Assembly (NCBI GenBank): GCA_029781975.1
Contig: JAKOVQ010000010.1
Span: forward strand, 170,375 to 234,374
DNA: 64,000 nt
Direction: 5' to 3'
From: Acidobacteriota bacterium
GTDB lineage: Bacteria > Acidobacteriota > Thermoanaerobaculia > UBA5066
Part shown: one piece after another, positions 28,873 to 41,449 of the stretch
How the letters are laid out: each line of letters opens with the position of its first letter
Numbering within the stretch: the first letter of the stretch is position 1
Position numbers and translations under genes: made by a program
Notes under the pieces: model-generated
The model's input: the letters and a program-made list of their open reading frames with translations, nothing else
Database searches by the model: none
Told to the model about the DNA's origin: nothing

Positions 28873-29658
28873 ATGAGCCGGGCCTTTCGCGACCACCTCC
28901 CCGAAGGGCTCGCCGAGGCGCTGGGACTGGGGCTCTTCATGGTCTCGGCCTGCCTCTTCGCCGTCCTCCTCGAGGGGTCGGGCTCGGCGCTCAAGGCCTC
29001 CCTTCCCGCACCGTTCGTCCGGCGCGCCCTGATGGGCCTGGCGATGGGCGGGACGGCCGTCGGGCTGATCTGCTCCCCGTGGGGACAGAGGTCCGGGGCG
29101 CACCTGAACCCGGCGGTGACGCTGGCCTTCCTGAGGCTCGGAAAGGTGCGGTGGGAGGACGCGGCGCTCTACGTCGGATGGCAGGCCGTCGGCGGGGCCG
29201 CCGGGGTCGGCGCCGCCGCGCTCCTCCTCGGCCCCGCACGCCTCTCCGACCCGGGCGTCGGGTGGGTGGCGACGCTCCCGGGCGCGGCCGGGGTCCCGGG
29301 CGCGTTCGGCGGCGAGGCGCTCATCTCGTTCCTCCTCGTGTCGACGGTCCTCGCCGTCTCCAGCCACCCGCGCGGAGCGCGCCTCACGCCGTGGGTCGCG
29401 GGGGCCCTCGTCGCGCTCTTCATCACCTTCGAGGCCCCCCTCTCGGGGATGTCCATGAACCCGGCCCGGAGCCTCGCCTCGGCGCTCTTCGCGGGCCGGT
29501 GGGACGCCTTCTGGCTCTACGTCGCCGCGCCCCTCCTCGGGACGCTCGCGGCCGCCGAGCTCCACCTCCGCGCCCGCGGCGCCTCGAGCGTCTGGTGCGC
29601 CAAGCTCCACCACCGGAACGCCCGCCGCTGCATCTTCCTCTGCGCGGTGCCGGGCTGA
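28873..29658 (+). CDS. Aquaporin / MIP family channel
   Basis: Two NPA motifs (GAHLNPAVTLAF, GMSMNPARSLASALF); C-terminal Cys/His-rich tail CAKLHHRNARRCIFLC. Confidence 0.92.
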   Translation: MSRAFRDHLPEGLAEALGLGLFMVSACLFAVLLEGSGSALKASLPAPFVRRALMGLAMGGTAVGLICSPWGQRSGAHLNPAVTLAFLRLGKVRWEDAALYVGWQAVGGAAGVGAAALLLGPARLSDPGVGWVATLPGAAGVPGAFGGEALISFLLVSTVLAVSSHPRGARLTPWVAGALVALFITFEAPLSGMSMNPARSLASALFAGRWDAFWLYVAAPLLGTLAAAELHLRARGASSVWCAKLHHRNARRCIFLCAVPG

Positions 29659-29711
29659 CGACCCGAAGCGAACGCCCCGGCGCACGACGCCGACGGCGGC
29701 AGGAGACGCAC

Positions 29712-31274
29712 ATGACGAGGTACGACGTGATCATCATCGGGAGCGGCGCCGGGGGCGGGACGCTCGCCTGGAAGCTCGCCCCGTCGGGCAGGAAGGTCCT
29801 CCTCCTCGAGAGGGGGGGCTACGTCCCCCGCGAGCGCGAGAACTGGGACAGCAAGGCGGTCAACGTCGACGGGCGCTACGCGGCGAAGGAGGTCTGGAAG
29901 GACCGCGACGGGAAGGACCTCCACCCCCACACGAACTACTTCGTCGGCGGGAACACGAAGTTCTACGGCGCCGCCCTCTTCCGCCTGAGGAAGGAGGACT
30001 TCGGCGAGCTTCGCCACCACGGCGGCGTCTCCCCCGCCTGGCCCATCTCCTACGACGACCTGGAGCCCTACTACGCCGAGGCCGAGCGGCTCTACGCCGT
30101 TCACGGCGAGCGGGGCGCCGACCCCACGGAAGCCTGGTCGAGCTCCCCCTACCCGCACCCGGCCGTTTCGCACGAGCCCCGGATCCAGCAGCTCCACGAC
30201 GACCTCGCGGCGATGGGGCACAAGCCGTTCCACGTCCCGCTCGGCATCCGCCTCGACGAGGCGAGCCCGCGGAAGAGCGCCTGCATCCGCTGCGCGACGT
30301 GCGACGGCTTCCCCTGCCTCGTCCAGGCGAAGTCCGACGCGCAGGTGATGGCGGTGGACCCCGCGCTCGAGCACCCGAACGTCACCCTCCTGACCGGCGC
30401 GAAGGTCGAGAGGCTGGAGACCGACGCCTCGGGCCGGAGCGTCACGAAGGTCCACGTGACGCGCGACGGGGAGGCCGAGGTCTTCGAGGCCGACGTCGTC
30501 GTCGTGTCGGCCGGCGCGATCAACTCCGCGGCCCTCCTTCTCCGGTCGGCCAGCGACCGGCACCCGGCCGGCCTCGCCAACGGCTCGGGGGTCGTCGGCC
30601 GGCACTACATGGGGCACGTCAACTCGGTCCTGATGGCGATCAGCAGGTGCCCGAACCCGACCGTCTTCCAGAAGACGCTCGCGCTGAACGACTTCTACTT
30701 CGGCGAGGAGGGGTTCCCCTACCCGATGGGGCACATCTCCTTCGTCGGGAAGCTCGACGCCGCGGCCCTCTCCGCGGGCGCCCCGCCGCTGACGCCGGGC
30801 TTCACGCTCGAGGCGATGGCCCGCCACTCGCTCGACTTCTGGCTGACGTCCGAGGACCTCCCCGACCCCGAGAACCGCGTGACCGTCGACCGCGACGGCC
30901 GGATCGTCCTCGCCTACCGGCCGAACAACGAGGAGGGCCACCGGCGGCTGATCGCCCGGCTGAAGGAGCTGATGAAGAGGCAGTCGGCGTGCGCCGTCCA
31001 CGGGCACGAGTGCCACGTCGGCCTCCTCGCTCGGCCGCTCTTCGTCGGCGAGCGGATCCCCCTGGCCGGCGTCGCCCACCAGAACGGGACGATCCGGTTC
31101 GGCCGCGACCCGAGGACCTCCGCCCTGGACACCACGTGCCGCGCCCACGAGGTCGACAACCTCTACGTCGTCGACGGGAGCTTCTTCCCCTCCAGCGCGG
31201 CAGTGAACCCCGCGCTCACCATCATGGCCAACGCGCTCCGCGTGGGCGACCACCTCCTCGAGAGGCTCCGGTGA
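29712..31274 (+). CDS. GMC-family oxidoreductase
   Basis: [36 protein letters not shown] motif; C-terminal [32 protein letters not shown]. Confidence 0.93.
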   Translation: MTRYDVIIIGSGAGGGTLAWKLAPSGRKVLLLERGGYVPRERENWDSKAVNVDGRYAAKEVWKDRDGKDLHPHTNYFVGGNTKFYGAALFRLRKEDFGELRHHGGVSPAWPISYDDLEPYYAEAERLYAVHGERGADPTEAWSSSPYPHPAVSHEPRIQQLHDDLAAMGHKPFHVPLGIRLDEASPRKSACIRCATCDGFPCLVQAKSDAQVMAVDPALEHPNVTLLTGAKVERLETDASGRSVTKVHVTRDGEAEVFEADVVVVSAGAINSAALLLRSASDRHPAGLANGSGVVGRHYMGHVNSVLMAISRCPNPTVFQKTLALNDFYFGEEGFPYPMGHISFVGKLDAAALSAGAPPLTPGFTLEAMARHSLDFWLTSEDLPDPENRVTVDRDGRIVLAYRPNNEEGHRRLIARLKELMKRQSACAVHGHECHVGLLARPLFVGERIPLAGVAHQNGTIRFGRDPRTSALDTTCRAHEVDNLYVVDGSFFPSSAAVNPALTIMANALRVGDHLLERLR

Positions 31275-32377
31275 GGGGCCCCGCCGGCCGCCTCGCCGAC
31301 GCGCGACCCGGCACGCGCCTCCTGCCGGCCCTCCTCGCGGCCGCCGGTCTCCTCCTGCTTTCGGCGAGCGCGCGCGGGGCGGCGCCTCCCGCCGCGTCCC
31401 GGCCGACCGCGGGAGGCTCGGCGAGCGGGGCGGTCCGGGACGCCGCCGCCGTCACCGCCGTGGCCGGCGTCACGCTGTCGGTCTCCGACCTCGACCGCTC
31501 CGTCGCCTTCTACGAGGAGGTCCTCGGCTTCCGCGAGGTGGCGGAGGACGAGCGCGAGGGAGAGGCCCTGGAACGGCTCCAGGGGGTCTTCCCCGGCCAC
31601 GTCGTCACCGCCCGGCTCGCCCTCGGCAGCGAGGAGATCGAGCTCGCGCAGTGGCTCGCGCCGCGCGGCCGGGCCATCCCCGAAGGCGCCCGGAGCGACG
31701 ACCGGTCGTTCCAGCACCTCGCGATCGTCGTCTCGGACATGGACCGCGCCTACGCGCGCCTGCGCGAGCGGCGCGTCGCGCACGCCTCGTCGTCGCCGCA
31801 GACGCTCCCCTCCTGGAACCCGAACGCGGGAGGGATCCGCGCGTTCTACTTCCGCGACCCCGACGGCCACCCGCTCGAGGTGATCTGGTACCCGCCCGGG
31901 AAGGGAGACCCGCGCTGGCAGGCGCGGGACCGCCTCTTCCTCGGGATCGACCACACCGCGATCACCGTCGCCGACACCGACGCCTCCCTCCGCTTCTGGC
32001 GCGACGCGCTCGGGATGCGGGTGGCGGGGGAGAGCGACAACTCGGGAGTCGAGCAGGAGCGGCTCAACGCCGTCTTCGGCGCGCACCTCCGGATCACCGC
32101 CCTGCGATCCGGGTCGGGGATCGGCGTCGAGCTCCTCGAGTACCTCACGCCGCGGACCGGCCGCCCGTATCCCGCCGACGCGAACGCGAGCGACCTCGTC
32201 TTCACCGAGACCCGGGCGCGCGTCGCGTCGGCCACCGAGGCCGAACGGTCGCTCCGGGCCGCCCGCGCCGCGTTCGTCTCGCCCGCGGTCCAGCCCGCGC
32301 CCCGCCGCGACGGCGGCGAGGGGAGGGCCCTCCTCGTCCGCGACCCCGACGGCCACGCCGTCCTCCTCTTCGACTGA
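31271..32377 (+). CDS. Exported protein with two VOC (glyoxalase-like) domains
   Basis: Signal peptide, then [23 protein letters not shown] and [32 protein letters not shown] overlap with GMC stop. Confidence 0.85.
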   Translation: MRGPAGRLADARPGTRLLPALLAAAGLLLLSASARGAAPPAASRPTAGGSASGAVRDAAAVTAVAGVTLSVSDLDRSVAFYEEVLGFREVAEDEREGEALERLQGVFPGHVVTARLALGSEEIELAQWLAPRGRAIPEGARSDDRSFQHLAIVVSDMDRAYARLRERRVAHASSSPQTLPSWNPNAGGIRAFYFRDPDGHPLEVIWYPPGKGDPRWQARDRLFLGIDHTAITVADTDASLRFWRDALGMRVAGESDNSGVEQERLNAVFGAHLRITALRSGSGIGVELLEYLTPRTGRPYPADANASDLVFTETRARVASATEAERSLRAARAAFVSPAVQPAPRRDGGEGRALLVRDPDGHAVLLFD

Positions 32378-32394
32378 GCCCGCCGGAGGAACCG

Positions 32395-35253
32395 ATGCCC
32401 GACGTCCGCCCGTCCCGAAGGACCGTCCCGACCGCCAGCGCCGGTCCGGCCCCGACCGGCCCCGGCGCCGAGAGGCTCCGCCTCGCCCAGTCGCGCGACC
32501 GCCGCGTCCACTGGAAGCGGTGGGGCCCCTACCTCTCCGAGCGGCAGTGGGGGACCGTGCGCGAGGACTACAGCGCGACCGGCTCGGCCTGGGACTCCTT
32601 CCCGCACGACCACGCCCGCTCCCGCGCCTACCGGTGGGGCGAGGACGGCCTGATGGGGATCTCCGACCGGAGGCAGACGCTTTGCTTCGCTCTCGCGCTC
32701 TGGAACGGACGCGACCCGATCCTGAAGGAGCGGCTCTTCGGCCTGACGGGGAGCGAGGGGAACCACGGCGAGGACGTCAAGGAGCAGTACTACTACCTCG
32801 ACTCGACGCCGACCCACTCGTTCATGCGGTTCCTCTACAAGTACCCCCAGCGCGCCTACCCCTACGCCGCGCTCCTGGAGGGGAACCGGGCGCGCTCGCG
32901 CCGGGAGCCGGAGCTCGAGCTGATCGACACCGGCGCCTTCGACGACGACCGCTACTGGGACGTCTTCGTCGAGTACGCCAAGGGGACGTCCGAGGACCTC
33001 CTGATCCGGATCCGGGCGGTCAACCGCGGCCCGGAGGCGGCGACGCTCCACCTCCTCCCGACCCTCTGGTACCGGAACACCTGGAGCTGGGGGCTCGACG
33101 CCCGGCGGCCGCGGATCCGTGCCGCGACCGACGGGGACCGAACCGACGGGGCCCGGGTCCTCCAGACCGACCACCCGCTCTACGGGCGGCGGTGGCTCCT
33201 GGCCGGCGGTGACGCCGAGCTCCTCTTCACCGAGAACGAGACGAACGGCGAGCGTCTGTGGGGCGTCCCCAACGACTCGCCGCACGTGAAGGACGCCTTC
33301 CACGAGCGGGTCGTGGGCGGCCGCCGCGAGGCGGTCAATCCCGCGGAGGTCGGCTCGAAGGCGGCGGCGTGGACCGTCGCCACCGTCGCCCCGGGCGCGA
33401 CGTTCGAGATGCGCCTGAGGCTCACCGACCGGCTCCCGGCGGGCGGCGAGCGCGCCGGCGTGCTCGGAGCGGACTTCGAAGCCGTCTTCGCGGCGCGGGA
33501 GCGGGAGGCGGACGAGTTCTACGCGGCCCTCCAGCCCGCAGGCCTCTCCGACGACGCCCGGAGCGTCCAGCGGCAGGCGTTCGCCGGCCTCCTCCTCTCG
33601 AAGCAGACCTACGGCTACGACGTCTCGCGCTGGCTCAAGGGGGACCCGGAGGGACCGGAGCCGCCGCGCGAGCGGCTCCGCGGCCGGAACGCGGACTGGG
33701 GCCACCTCTACAACGCGGACGTCCTCTCGATGCCCGACAAGTGGGAGTACCCGTGGTTCGCGGCGTGGGACCTGGCGTTCCACGCGGTGCCGCTCGCCCT
33801 GGTCGACCCGGAGTTCGCCAAGGAGCAGCTCGTCCTCCTCCTGCGCGAGTGGTACATGCACCCGAACGGCCAGATCCCCGCCTACGAGTGGGCCTTCGGC
33901 GACGTGAACCCGCCCGTCCACGCCTGGGCGGCCTGGCGCGTCTACAAGATCGAGAAGAAGGAGACCGGGACGGGGGACCGCCGCTTCCTCGAGCGGGTCT
34001 TCCAGAAGCTCCTCCTCAACTTCACCTGGTGGGTCAACCGGAAGGACGCCGAGGGGAAGAACGTCTTCCAGGGGGGCTTCCTCGGCCTCGACAACATCGG
34101 CGTCTTCGACCGGAGCGCGACGCTCCCGACGGGCGGCCACCTCGAGCAGTCGGACGCGACGAGCTGGATGGGGATGTACTGCCTGAACATGCTCACGATC
34201 GCGCTCGAGCTCGCGAAGGAGAGCCCCGCGTACGAGGACATGGCCTCGAAGTTCTTCGAGCACTTCGTCTACATCTGCCGCGCCATGGCGAACCTCGGCG
34301 GCGAGGGGATCGAGCTCTGGAACCGCGAGGACGGCTTCTACTACGACGTCCTCCACCTTCCCGACGGGACGAGGTTCCCCCTGAAGGTCCGGTCGATGGT
34401 CGGGCTCATCCCTCTGTTCGCCGTCGAGACGCTCGACTCCGAGGTCGTTGACCGCCTCCCCGGCTTCAAGCGGCGGATGCAGTGGTTCCTCGACAACCGC
34501 CCCGAGCTCGGGGCCCACGTCGAGACGCGGACCGACCCGGGGGGGCGGATCCCGCGCTTCCTCTCGCTCGTGAGCAAGGACCGGCTCCGCTCCGTCCTCC
34601 GCTACATGCTGGACGAGGAGGAGTTCCTCTCGCCGCACGGCATCCGGGCCGTCTCGCGCTTCCACCGCGACCACCCGTACGTCCTCCGGGTCGACGGGAT
34701 GGAGCACCGGGTGGACTACGAGCCGGCCGAGTCGTCGACCTTCCTCTTCGGCGGCAACTCGAACTGGCGCGGGCCGGTCTGGTTCCCCGTGAACTACCTC
34801 CTCGTCGAGTCGCTCCAGAAGTTCCACCACTTCCTGGGCGATTCGTACCGCGTCGAGGCGCCGTCGGGCTCGGGCCGCCAGGCGACGCTCGCCGAGGTCG
34901 CCACCGACCTCTCTCGACGCCTCGTCTCGGCCTTCCTCCGGGGCCCCGACGGCCGCCGCCCCGTCTTCGGCGGCCAGCCGAGGCTGCAGGGAGACCCCCA
35001 CTTCCGCGACCACGTCCTCTTCTACGAGTACCTCCACGGGGACGACGGCGCCGGGATCGGCGCGAGCCACCAGACGGGGTGGACCGCCCTGGTCGCCAAG
35101 CTGATCCAGCAGAGCGGCGCCGGGATGGACGAAGCGCCGCCCGACGGGCAGGAGGAGGAGCCGGAGGCGGCCGCGCTCAGCGCGTCCCCGGGGCCCCTCT
35201 CTCCTCCGGCTCGTCCGGCCGGCCCGGGTGAACGCAGAAGCACGACGAGGTGA
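32395..35253 (+). CDS. Large glucosidase (GH63-like family)
   Basis: [93 protein letters not shown]. Confidence 0.85.
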   Translation: MPDVRPSRRTVPTASAGPAPTGPGAERLRLAQSRDRRVHWKRWGPYLSERQWGTVREDYSATGSAWDSFPHDHARSRAYRWGEDGLMGISDRRQTLCFALALWNGRDPILKERLFGLTGSEGNHGEDVKEQYYYLDSTPTHSFMRFLYKYPQRAYPYAALLEGNRARSRREPELELIDTGAFDDDRYWDVFVEYAKGTSEDLLIRIRAVNRGPEAATLHLLPTLWYRNTWSWGLDARRPRIRAATDGDRTDGARVLQTDHPLYGRRWLLAGGDAELLFTENETNGERLWGVPNDSPHVKDAFHERVVGGRREAVNPAEVGSKAAAWTVATVAPGATFEMRLRLTDRLPAGGERAGVLGADFEAVFAAREREADEFYAALQPAGLSDDARSVQRQAFAGLLLSKQTYGYDVSRWLKGDPEGPEPPRERLRGRNADWGHLYNADVLSMPDKWEYPWFAAWDLAFHAVPLALVDPEFAKEQLVLLLREWYMHPNGQIPAYEWAFGDVNPPVHAWAAWRVYKIEKKETGTGDRRFLERVFQKLLLNFTWWVNRKDAEGKNVFQGGFLGLDNIGVFDRSATLPTGGHLEQSDATSWMGMYCLNMLTIALELAKESPAYEDMASKFFEHFVYICRAMANLGGEGIELWNREDGFYYDVLHLPDGTRFPLKVRSMVGLIPLFAVETLDSEVVDRLPGFKRRMQWFLDNRPELGAHVETRTDPGGRIPRFLSLVSKDRLRSVLRYMLDEEEFLSPHGIRAVSRFHRDHPYVLRVDGMEHRVDYEPAESSTFLFGGNSNWRGPVWFPVNYLLVESLQKFHHFLGDSYRVEAPSGSGRQATLAEVATDLSRRLVSAFLRGPDGRRPVFGGQPRLQGDPHFRDHVLFYEYLHGDDGAGIGASHQTGWTALVAKLIQQSGAGMDEAPPDGQEEEPEAAALSASPGPLSPPARPAGPGERRSTTR

Positions 35254-36937
35254 GGTCGATCTCCGCCCGCGTCCACGCCTTCGCGAACCGCCCGTTCACC
35301 TTCCCTGCCTCCGCCTTCTTCCCCTGCTGCCCGAGCGCCTGCGCCAGACCCCAGAGCGACCAGCCGTTTCCCGGGTAGCGGACCAGGTCCTCCCTGTAGA
35401 CCGCTTCGGCCTCGGCCGGCCGTCGGGTGGCGAGGAGGACCGCGCCGAGGGCGTGACGCGACGGGGTGGTCCAGGCGGGCGGCTCGTCGTACTTGAGCGC
35501 GTCCTCGAGCCGGACCGCCTCCGCCAGCTTCGCCGTGGCCGTCCCGTACTCCTTCTTTCGGTAGGCGATCTCGCCGTCGAGATAGGGGATCGCCACCGCG
35601 AGGACGGCCGCCGCCTGGTTCGAGCCCCAGTAGAAGTCCTCCGGTACCTTCCGGAGCGCCGCGGCGAACGCCTCCCGTTCCTCCTCTGCGGCCGCCACGT
35701 CGCCCAAGGCGGCGTGGGCGATCCCGCGGAGGAAGAGGTGGAACGCCGTCGAGACCGGAAGGTCGGCGGGCGGCGCCTTCGCCGCGAGGATCTCCTTCCA
35801 CTTCCCGAACCGCTTGAGCGCGTCGCCCGCGACGGTCAGGTACGCGTCGGCGAAGGCGGCGTTCTCCCGGACGAAGGCGGGGTCGAGCCCGGCGACGACC
35901 TCGCGGGTCCGGGCGAGGGCGACGCTCTCGCGCCCCTCCATCATGGCCGTGTAGGCGAGGAAGTGGCGGTTGTGCGCCATGTACAGGCGGTAGAAGCCGA
36001 TCTCCCCCGCTCGCTCGCGATAACGCTCGTCGGCGGCGACCGCCTTCTCGTTCGCGTCGGCCGCCTCCCTCCAGCGCCCCGTCCTCACGTCGATGTGGGA
36101 GGGCATGTGGACCAAGTGGCTCGCGTCCGGGACGAGCCCGCGGAGCGCGTCCGCGGCGGAGGCGGCTCTCTCCGGGCGGGGAGACGCCTCGAGCGCGTGG
36201 ATCGTCAGGTGAAGAGCCCCGGGATGCCGCGGCGAGAGCTTCCGGGCGGCCTCGAGCGCCGCGAGGACCGTCTCCGTCCCCGGCTGCGGCTTGCCGTCGC
36301 GCGTCCACTGGTCCCACGGCCGGGTGTCCATCAGCGCCTCGGCGGTGAGGGTCGCCACGTCGGCGTCGTCGGAGAAGCGCGCGCGGACCTTCTCCATCGC
36401 CGCGGCGTAGGCCGCGTCCAGCGGGGACCGGTCCGCGGGCTGGGGCCAGGCGTAGCGCGAGCCGAGAGCCTCGATGAGGGCACGCTCGACGTCGCTCGCC
36501 CCCGGGGCGAGCTCGCGCGCGCGTCCGAGCGCCTCCCACGCCTCCTTCGCGTGCACCTCGTCGACGACGGGGTTGTTGATGTGGGGGCCGTTGATCAGCG
36601 CGACCCCCCACCACGCCATAGCCAGCGACGGGTCGAGCCGGGTCGCCTCGCGGAACGCCTTCCGGGCCTCGTCGTGGTTGAACGCGTAGGCCCAGGCGAG
36701 CCCCTGGTCGAAAGCCTTCTGGGCGGCGGGGACCTTCGTGGAGACCGGCCGCGTGTAGGGCCCGAGGTCGAACGGGCGCCTCACGGCCCCGGACTCTCCG
36801 GGCGCTGGGCCGTCCGCACCGGAAGGCGAGGCGGCCCGGGCCCGCGCCGCGAAGCTCGAGACGAGAGAGAGCGAGAGGAGGCCGTGGACGACGAAGGACA
36901 CGGCCCTTCCCCGGAAGGGTGTCGCGAACCGGTGCAT
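35177..36937 (-). CDS. Exported tetratricopeptide-repeat protein
   Basis: Signal peptide [70 protein letters not shown]. Confidence 0.85.
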   Translation of the reverse strand: MHRFATPFRGRAVSFVVHGLLSLSLVSSFAARARAASPSGADGPAPGESGAVRRPFDLGPYTRPVSTKVPAAQKAFDQGLAWAYAFNHDEARKAFREATRLDPSLAMAWWGVALINGPHINNPVVDEVHAKEAWEALGRARELAPGASDVERALIEALGSRYAWPQPADRSPLDAAYAAAMEKVRARFSDDADVATLTAEALMDTRPWDQWTRDGKPQPGTETVLAALEAARKLSPRHPGALHLTIHALEASPRPERAASAADALRGLVPDASHLVHMPSHIDVRTGRWREAADANEKAVAADERYRERAGEIGFYRLYMAHNRHFLAYTAMMEGRESVALARTREVVAGLDPAFVRENAAFADAYLTVAGDALKRFGKWKEILAAKAPPADLPVSTAFHLFLRGIAHAALGDVAAAEEEREAFAAALRKVPEDFYWGSNQAAAVLAVAIPYLDGEIAYRKKEYGTATAKLAEAVRLEDALKYDEPPAWTTPSRHALGAVLLATRRPAEAEAVYREDLVRYPGNGWSLWGLAQALGQQGKKAEAGKVNGRFAKAWTRAEIDLTSSCFCVHPGRPDEPEERGAPGTR

Positions 36938-37020
36938 GGGCAACTCCTGGTGAGATGGTATCTCAGACCGTGGCCATGCCCCGCTTCGCCCGCTCGAGGG
37001 CCGAGCCGCGTCCTCCTCGC

Positions 37021-38517
37021 CTACCGGCCGCCCGCTTCCGGCAGGCTCCGGATCCCCCTGACGAGGTGGACGACCGCCGCGGGCGAGGCGGCCAGGACCA
37101 CGACGACGACCCGGACGAGCGGGGGGACGCTCCCCGCGCGGACGAGGAGCGCGGCCGCCGCCACGGCCGGAGCGGCCGTCGCCGCGATTTCCGCGAGGGC
37201 CCGAAGCTCCAGCGTCGCGCGCCGCGGCGCCTCTCCCAGCCGGGCCCATCCCGCAAACGAGCGGACGGCGAGCCCGGCTCCCGAGGCGACCGCCGCTCCC
37301 GCGACGCCCCACCGGGGGACGAGCACGAGGAGGAGCGCGGCCGTCAGGGCCGTTCCCGCCAGGCCGAGGCTCAGCACCGTGCCGGGACGGTCGCGGGCGA
37401 CCAGGAGCTCGTCCGTGTACCCGAGGAGGGCCGGCACGAGGAGGGAGGCGGCCAGGACGCGAAGGGGAGTGGCCGCGTCCGCGTGGGCGGGACCGAAGGC
37501 GAGGAGGACGACGTCGCTCGCGCGGAAGAGGCACGGGGCGAGGGGGAGCCAGAGGAACGAGAAGGTCAGGCTGCGCGCCTTCCCGTAGATCGCCGCCAGC
37601 TCCGCCTCCTCGCCGCGCTCGACGGCGGAGGCGGCGAGCGGCAGGAAGAGGTGCGCCGCCGCGTCCTCGATCATCCCGAGGACGCGGCCCACGCTCTGCG
37701 CGAGGCCGTAGGTCCCGACGACGGCCAGCGGGGCGACGAGCCCGAGGAGGAGCATGTCGAGCCAGGTCCGGATCTGCTCGACCAGGGCCAGCCCGCCGAA
37801 GGGGGGGAGCGAGGCCACGAGCTCGCGGTCCGCCCCCCCGGCTCCCCGCCTCAGCCATCCGCGCCGGAGGGCGTAGGCGACGAAGAGCGCCTCGCCGACG
37901 AGCGATCCGAGCGCCCACCCCAGGGCGAAGGAGAGGAGCCCCCCGGAGACGCCCGCCGCGACGGCGACGCCGGCGAGCCGGAGGAGGCCCCCGCCCGCGT
38001 CCCGCCAGACCGCCCGGCCCCGCGTGTCGTGGCGTCCCTGCGAGATGCCCCAGACCGCGTTCCCCACGGCGAGACCGAGGATCACGGGCGAGAGGACGGG
38101 GAGCAGGGAGACGGGGACCTTCCCGATCAGACCGAGGGCGGGGGCCAGCGCGACGAGCGCGCCGCCGACGCAGCCCGCGAGGACGGCGATTCCGACGGCC
38201 GTGCGTGCGGTCCGGAGCGCGTCGCTCGAGCGGCCGCCCGCCACCGCGCTCGCGATCCGCCTCCCCGCCGCCATCCGGAGCCCGAGCGACGCGGCTCCGC
38301 CCGCGAACGAGACGACCGAGATCCCGAGGAGGAGGGCCCCGAGCGCGTCCGGGCCGAGGGAGCGCGCCATGACGACCCGCGCCCCGAGGCTCGACGCGAG
38401 CGTGGCTGCGGACCCGACGAGGACCGCGACCGTCGAGCCCGAGAGACGGCGGTCCGTCCGCTCGGACCACCCCCCCTCGCCTCGCGGTCGCGGCGCTTCG
38501 CCCCCTCCCTCGCTCAC
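37021..38517 (-). CDS. Polysaccharide flippase / MATE-like membrane protein
   Basis: Many TM helices; [42 protein letters not shown]-terminal signature; GTG start at 38517. Confidence 0.8.
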   Translation of the reverse strand: MSEGGGEAPRPRGEGGWSERTDRRLSGSTVAVLVGSAATLASSLGARVVMARSLGPDALGALLLGISVVSFAGGAASLGLRMAAGRRIASAVAGGRSSDALRTARTAVGIAVLAGCVGGALVALAPALGLIGKVPVSLLPVLSPVILGLAVGNAVWGISQGRHDTRGRAVWRDAGGGLLRLAGVAVAAGVSGGLLSFALGWALGSLVGEALFVAYALRRGWLRRGAGGADRELVASLPPFGGLALVEQIRTWLDMLLLGLVAPLAVVGTYGLAQSVGRVLGMIEDAAAHLFLPLAASAVERGEEAELAAIYGKARSLTFSFLWLPLAPCLFRASDVVLLAFGPAHADAATPLRVLAASLLVPALLGYTDELLVARDRPGTVLSLGLAGTALTAALLLVLVPRWGVAGAAVASGAGLAVRSFAGWARLGEAPRRATLELRALAEIAATAAPAVAAAALLVRAGSVPPLVRVVVVVLAASPAAVVHLVRGIRSLPEAGGR

Positions 38518-38728
38518 CGTCCTCCGCTTCCGCGCTCCGCCCGGCGGGCCCGCCTTCGGGCGGCCGGCGGTCGCCGGACGGGCGCTCGCCGATTCTAGGC
38601 GCGGACCGGCCGGCGCGGCCTCCTCCGGGCCGGACCGGGCGCGGCGCCCGAAACCGCCGCCGCCGGACCGGCATCTGAAGGGACGTCCCGAGAGGACCCG
38701 CGCCAGCGGAAAGCTCATCGGAGGAACG

Positions 38729-39913
38729 ATGAAAGCGATCGCCGTCTTCCCCGGCAAGCCGGGCTCCGTCCACCTCGCCGACCTCCCCGCCCCCTCGCTC
38801 GACGAGGTTCCGGACGGCTGCGGCGTCCTCGTGAAGGTCCTGCGCGTCGGGGTCGACGGGACCGACAAGGAGATCGACGCCGCCGAGTACGGCGCCGCGC
38901 CGGACGGGTTCGACTACCTCGTCCTCGGGCACGAAGGGTTCGGCCGGGTCCTGGCCGTCGGCCCGAACGTGACGGGCCTCGCCCCCGGCGACTACGTCGT
39001 CGCGACGGTCCGCCGTCCCGGGACGTCGATCTACGACCGGATCGGGATGCAGGACATGACGACCGACGACGCCTATTTCGAGCGCGGCATCAGCCGGCGG
39101 CACGGCTTCCTCACCGAACGCTACGTCGAGGACGCGCAGTTCGTCGTCCGCGTGCCGGCCGCCCTGAAGCGGGTGGGGGTCCTCCTCGAGCCGACGACGG
39201 TCGTCGAGAAGGGGATCCGGCAGGCGTTCGAGGTCCAGCGGCGCCTGAGAATCTGGCAGCCGGGGAAGGCCGCCGTCATGGGGGCCGGCACCGTCGGCCT
39301 CCTCGCGGCGATGGCGCTGCGGCTCCGGGGCCTCGACGTGACCGTCTTCGCGCGGAAGAAGGCTCCCACCCTCAACTCGGAGCTCGTCGAGGCGCTCGGC
39401 GCCCGGTACGTTTCGACGTCCGAGGTCCCCGTCGCGGAAGGCACCGCCCGGCTCGGCCCGTTCGACCTCGTCTTCGAGGCGACCGGCTCGTCGAGCGTGG
39501 TGTTCGACTCGATGGAGGCGCTCGCGAAGAACGGCGTCCTCGTCCTCTCCTCCGTCACGGGCGGCGACCGCCGCCTCGAGGTCCCCGCCGACCGGATCAA
39601 CCTCGGCTTCGTCCTGGGGAACAAGGCGATGGTGGGGACGGTCAACGCGGCGCGCGAGGACTTCGAGGCCGGCGCGCGCGACCTCGGTCTCGCCTCGCTC
39701 GAGTGGCCCGGTTGGCTCGAGAGGCTCCTGACGCATCCCGTTAAGGGGCTCGAGAGCTGGCGCGAGCTGTTCGACACGCTCACGGGCGCCACGGGAGCCA
39801 TCAAGGTCTTCTGCGAGGTGGCCCCCCTCGACGAGCCGCCGGGCTCGACGGCCGGCGGGGCGGCCGGTGCGGCCGTCGGGGAAGCGCGCGAGGCCCTGGA
39901 GGTCCCGGCGTGA
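38729..39913 (+). CDS. Glucose 1-dehydrogenase-like medium-chain dehydrogenase
   Basis: [83 protein letters not shown]. Confidence 0.9.
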   Translation: MKAIAVFPGKPGSVHLADLPAPSLDEVPDGCGVLVKVLRVGVDGTDKEIDAAEYGAAPDGFDYLVLGHEGFGRVLAVGPNVTGLAPGDYVVATVRRPGTSIYDRIGMQDMTTDDAYFERGISRRHGFLTERYVEDAQFVVRVPAALKRVGVLLEPTTVVEKGIRQAFEVQRRLRIWQPGKAAVMGAGTVGLLAAMALRLRGLDVTVFARKKAPTLNSELVEALGARYVSTSEVPVAEGTARLGPFDLVFEATGSSSVVFDSMEALAKNGVLVLSSVTGGDRRLEVPADRINLGFVLGNKAMVGTVNAAREDFEAGARDLGLASLEWPGWLERLLTHPVKGLESWRELFDTLTGATGAIKVFCEVAPLDEPPGSTAGGAAGAAVGEAREALEVPA

Positions 39914-41244
39914 CCCGCGTCCTGATCCTCGGAGGCGGGTTCGCGGGGGTCGCGGCGGCGCTCGCGCTCGAGAAGGAGATGGAGGGGAGGGACGACCTCC
40001 AGGTGACGCTCGTCTCGAAGGAGAACTTCGTCTGCTTCACGCCGATGCTCCACGAGGTGGCGGCGTCGGACCTCGACCTCACGCACATCGTGAACCCGGT
40101 CAGGAAGCTCCTCCGGCGGGTCGACTTCGTCCACGCCGACGTCGTCTCGGTCGACGTGGAGCGGAGGGAAGCCGTCGTCTCCCACGGGAGCGACGGCCAC
40201 ACCCACACCCTGGCCGCGGACCACCTCGTCCTGGCCCTCGGGTCGGTGACGAACTTCTTCGGCATCCCAGGCCTGGCCGAGCGGGCGATGACGATGAAGA
40301 CGCTGGGGGACGCCATCGCCCTCAGGAGCCGCCTCATCGAGCTCCTCGAGGAGGCCGGGACCGAGTGCGCCGCCGGGGAGCGCCACCCGCTGATGACGAT
40401 CGTCGTCGCGGGGGGCGGCTTCGCCGGGGTGGAGACCGTCGCGGGGATCAACGACTTCGTCCGCGGCTCGCTCCGGTACTACCGCCAGATCCCGGCCGAC
40501 GCGGTCCGGATGGTCCTCGTCCACCCGGGGAAGGTCCTCCTCCCCGAGCTCGACGAGAGGCTCGGCCGCTACGCCGCCCGCAAGCTGGCGGATCAGGGGG
40601 TCGACGTGAGGCTCGAGGCGCGCGTGGCCCGTCTGACCGAGGAGGGGGTCGTCCTGGCGGACGGGAGCCGGATCCCGGCGCGGACCCTCATCTGGACCGC
40701 CGGCACCTCGGCCCACCCGATGCTCGCCAGCCTGCCGTGCGCGACGGAGAGGGGACGCGTGAAGGTGGACGAGACGCTCCAGGTCCCCGGGTTCCCCGGC
40801 GTCTGGGCGCTCGGCGACGCCGCGGTGGTGCCGAACGTCGAGACCGGCAAGCCCCACCCCCCCACCGCGCAGCACGCCCTCCGCGAGGGGCGCGCCCTGG
40901 CCCGCAACGTCGCCGCCGTCGCCCGCGGCGGGACGCCGAAGCCGTTCCGCTTCAGGACGCTCGGCCAGCTCGCCTCGCTCGGCCGCCGGACGGGGGTCGC
41001 CAGCGTCTTCGGCGTCAGCTTCTCCGGCTTCCTCGCCTGGTGGATGTGGCGGACGATCTACCTCGCCAAGCTCCCGCGCCTGGAGAAGAAGGTCCGGGTG
41101 GCCATCGACTGGACCCTCGACCTCCTCTTCACGAAGGACCTCGTCCACCTGAACACCGCGGCCGGTGGCGCTGCGGCGGCCCGCGGGGCGTCCGGTGCCC
41201 CCGCCCTCGCGCCGGCCGCCGCCCCTCCCCGACCGGCGGCGTGA
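39910..41244 (+). CDS. Type II NADH dehydrogenase-like FAD oxidoreductase
   Basis: [72 protein letters not shown]. Confidence 0.92.
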   Translation: MTRVLILGGGFAGVAAALALEKEMEGRDDLQVTLVSKENFVCFTPMLHEVAASDLDLTHIVNPVRKLLRRVDFVHADVVSVDVERREAVVSHGSDGHTHTLAADHLVLALGSVTNFFGIPGLAERAMTMKTLGDAIALRSRLIELLEEAGTECAAGERHPLMTIVVAGGGFAGVETVAGINDFVRGSLRYYRQIPADAVRMVLVHPGKVLLPELDERLGRYAARKLADQGVDVRLEARVARLTEEGVVLADGSRIPARTLIWTAGTSAHPMLASLPCATERGRVKVDETLQVPGFPGVWALGDAAVVPNVETGKPHPPTAQHALREGRALARNVAAVARGGTPKPFRFRTLGQLASLGRRTGVASVFGVSFSGFLAWWMWRTIYLAKLPRLEKKVRVAIDWTLDLLFTKDLVHLNTAAGGAAAARGASGAPALAPAAAPPRPAA

Positions 41245-41449
41245 CCGCGAAACCCCGCTGGGCCGGCGGCATCGAAGGGTCGATGAGAGCGACGCCCCCC
41301 CTCAGGCCGTCACCCCCGCGCGGCGTTCCCGCCGCGGGGAGAGGGTGAGCCGGGTGGTCGCGGTCCCGGCGGCTTCCGGGTACGGTTTCCAGGGCCTCCA
41401 CGCGACGGTCAGCTGGGCGCTCTGCGCGTTCCTGTCGGCGCTCGAGCCG

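Noticed and set aside
36938-39736. Upstream extension of the TPR ORF to 1519 aa
   Set aside because: Extension overlaps flippase and dehydrogenase genes; a signal peptide begins at ATG 36937.
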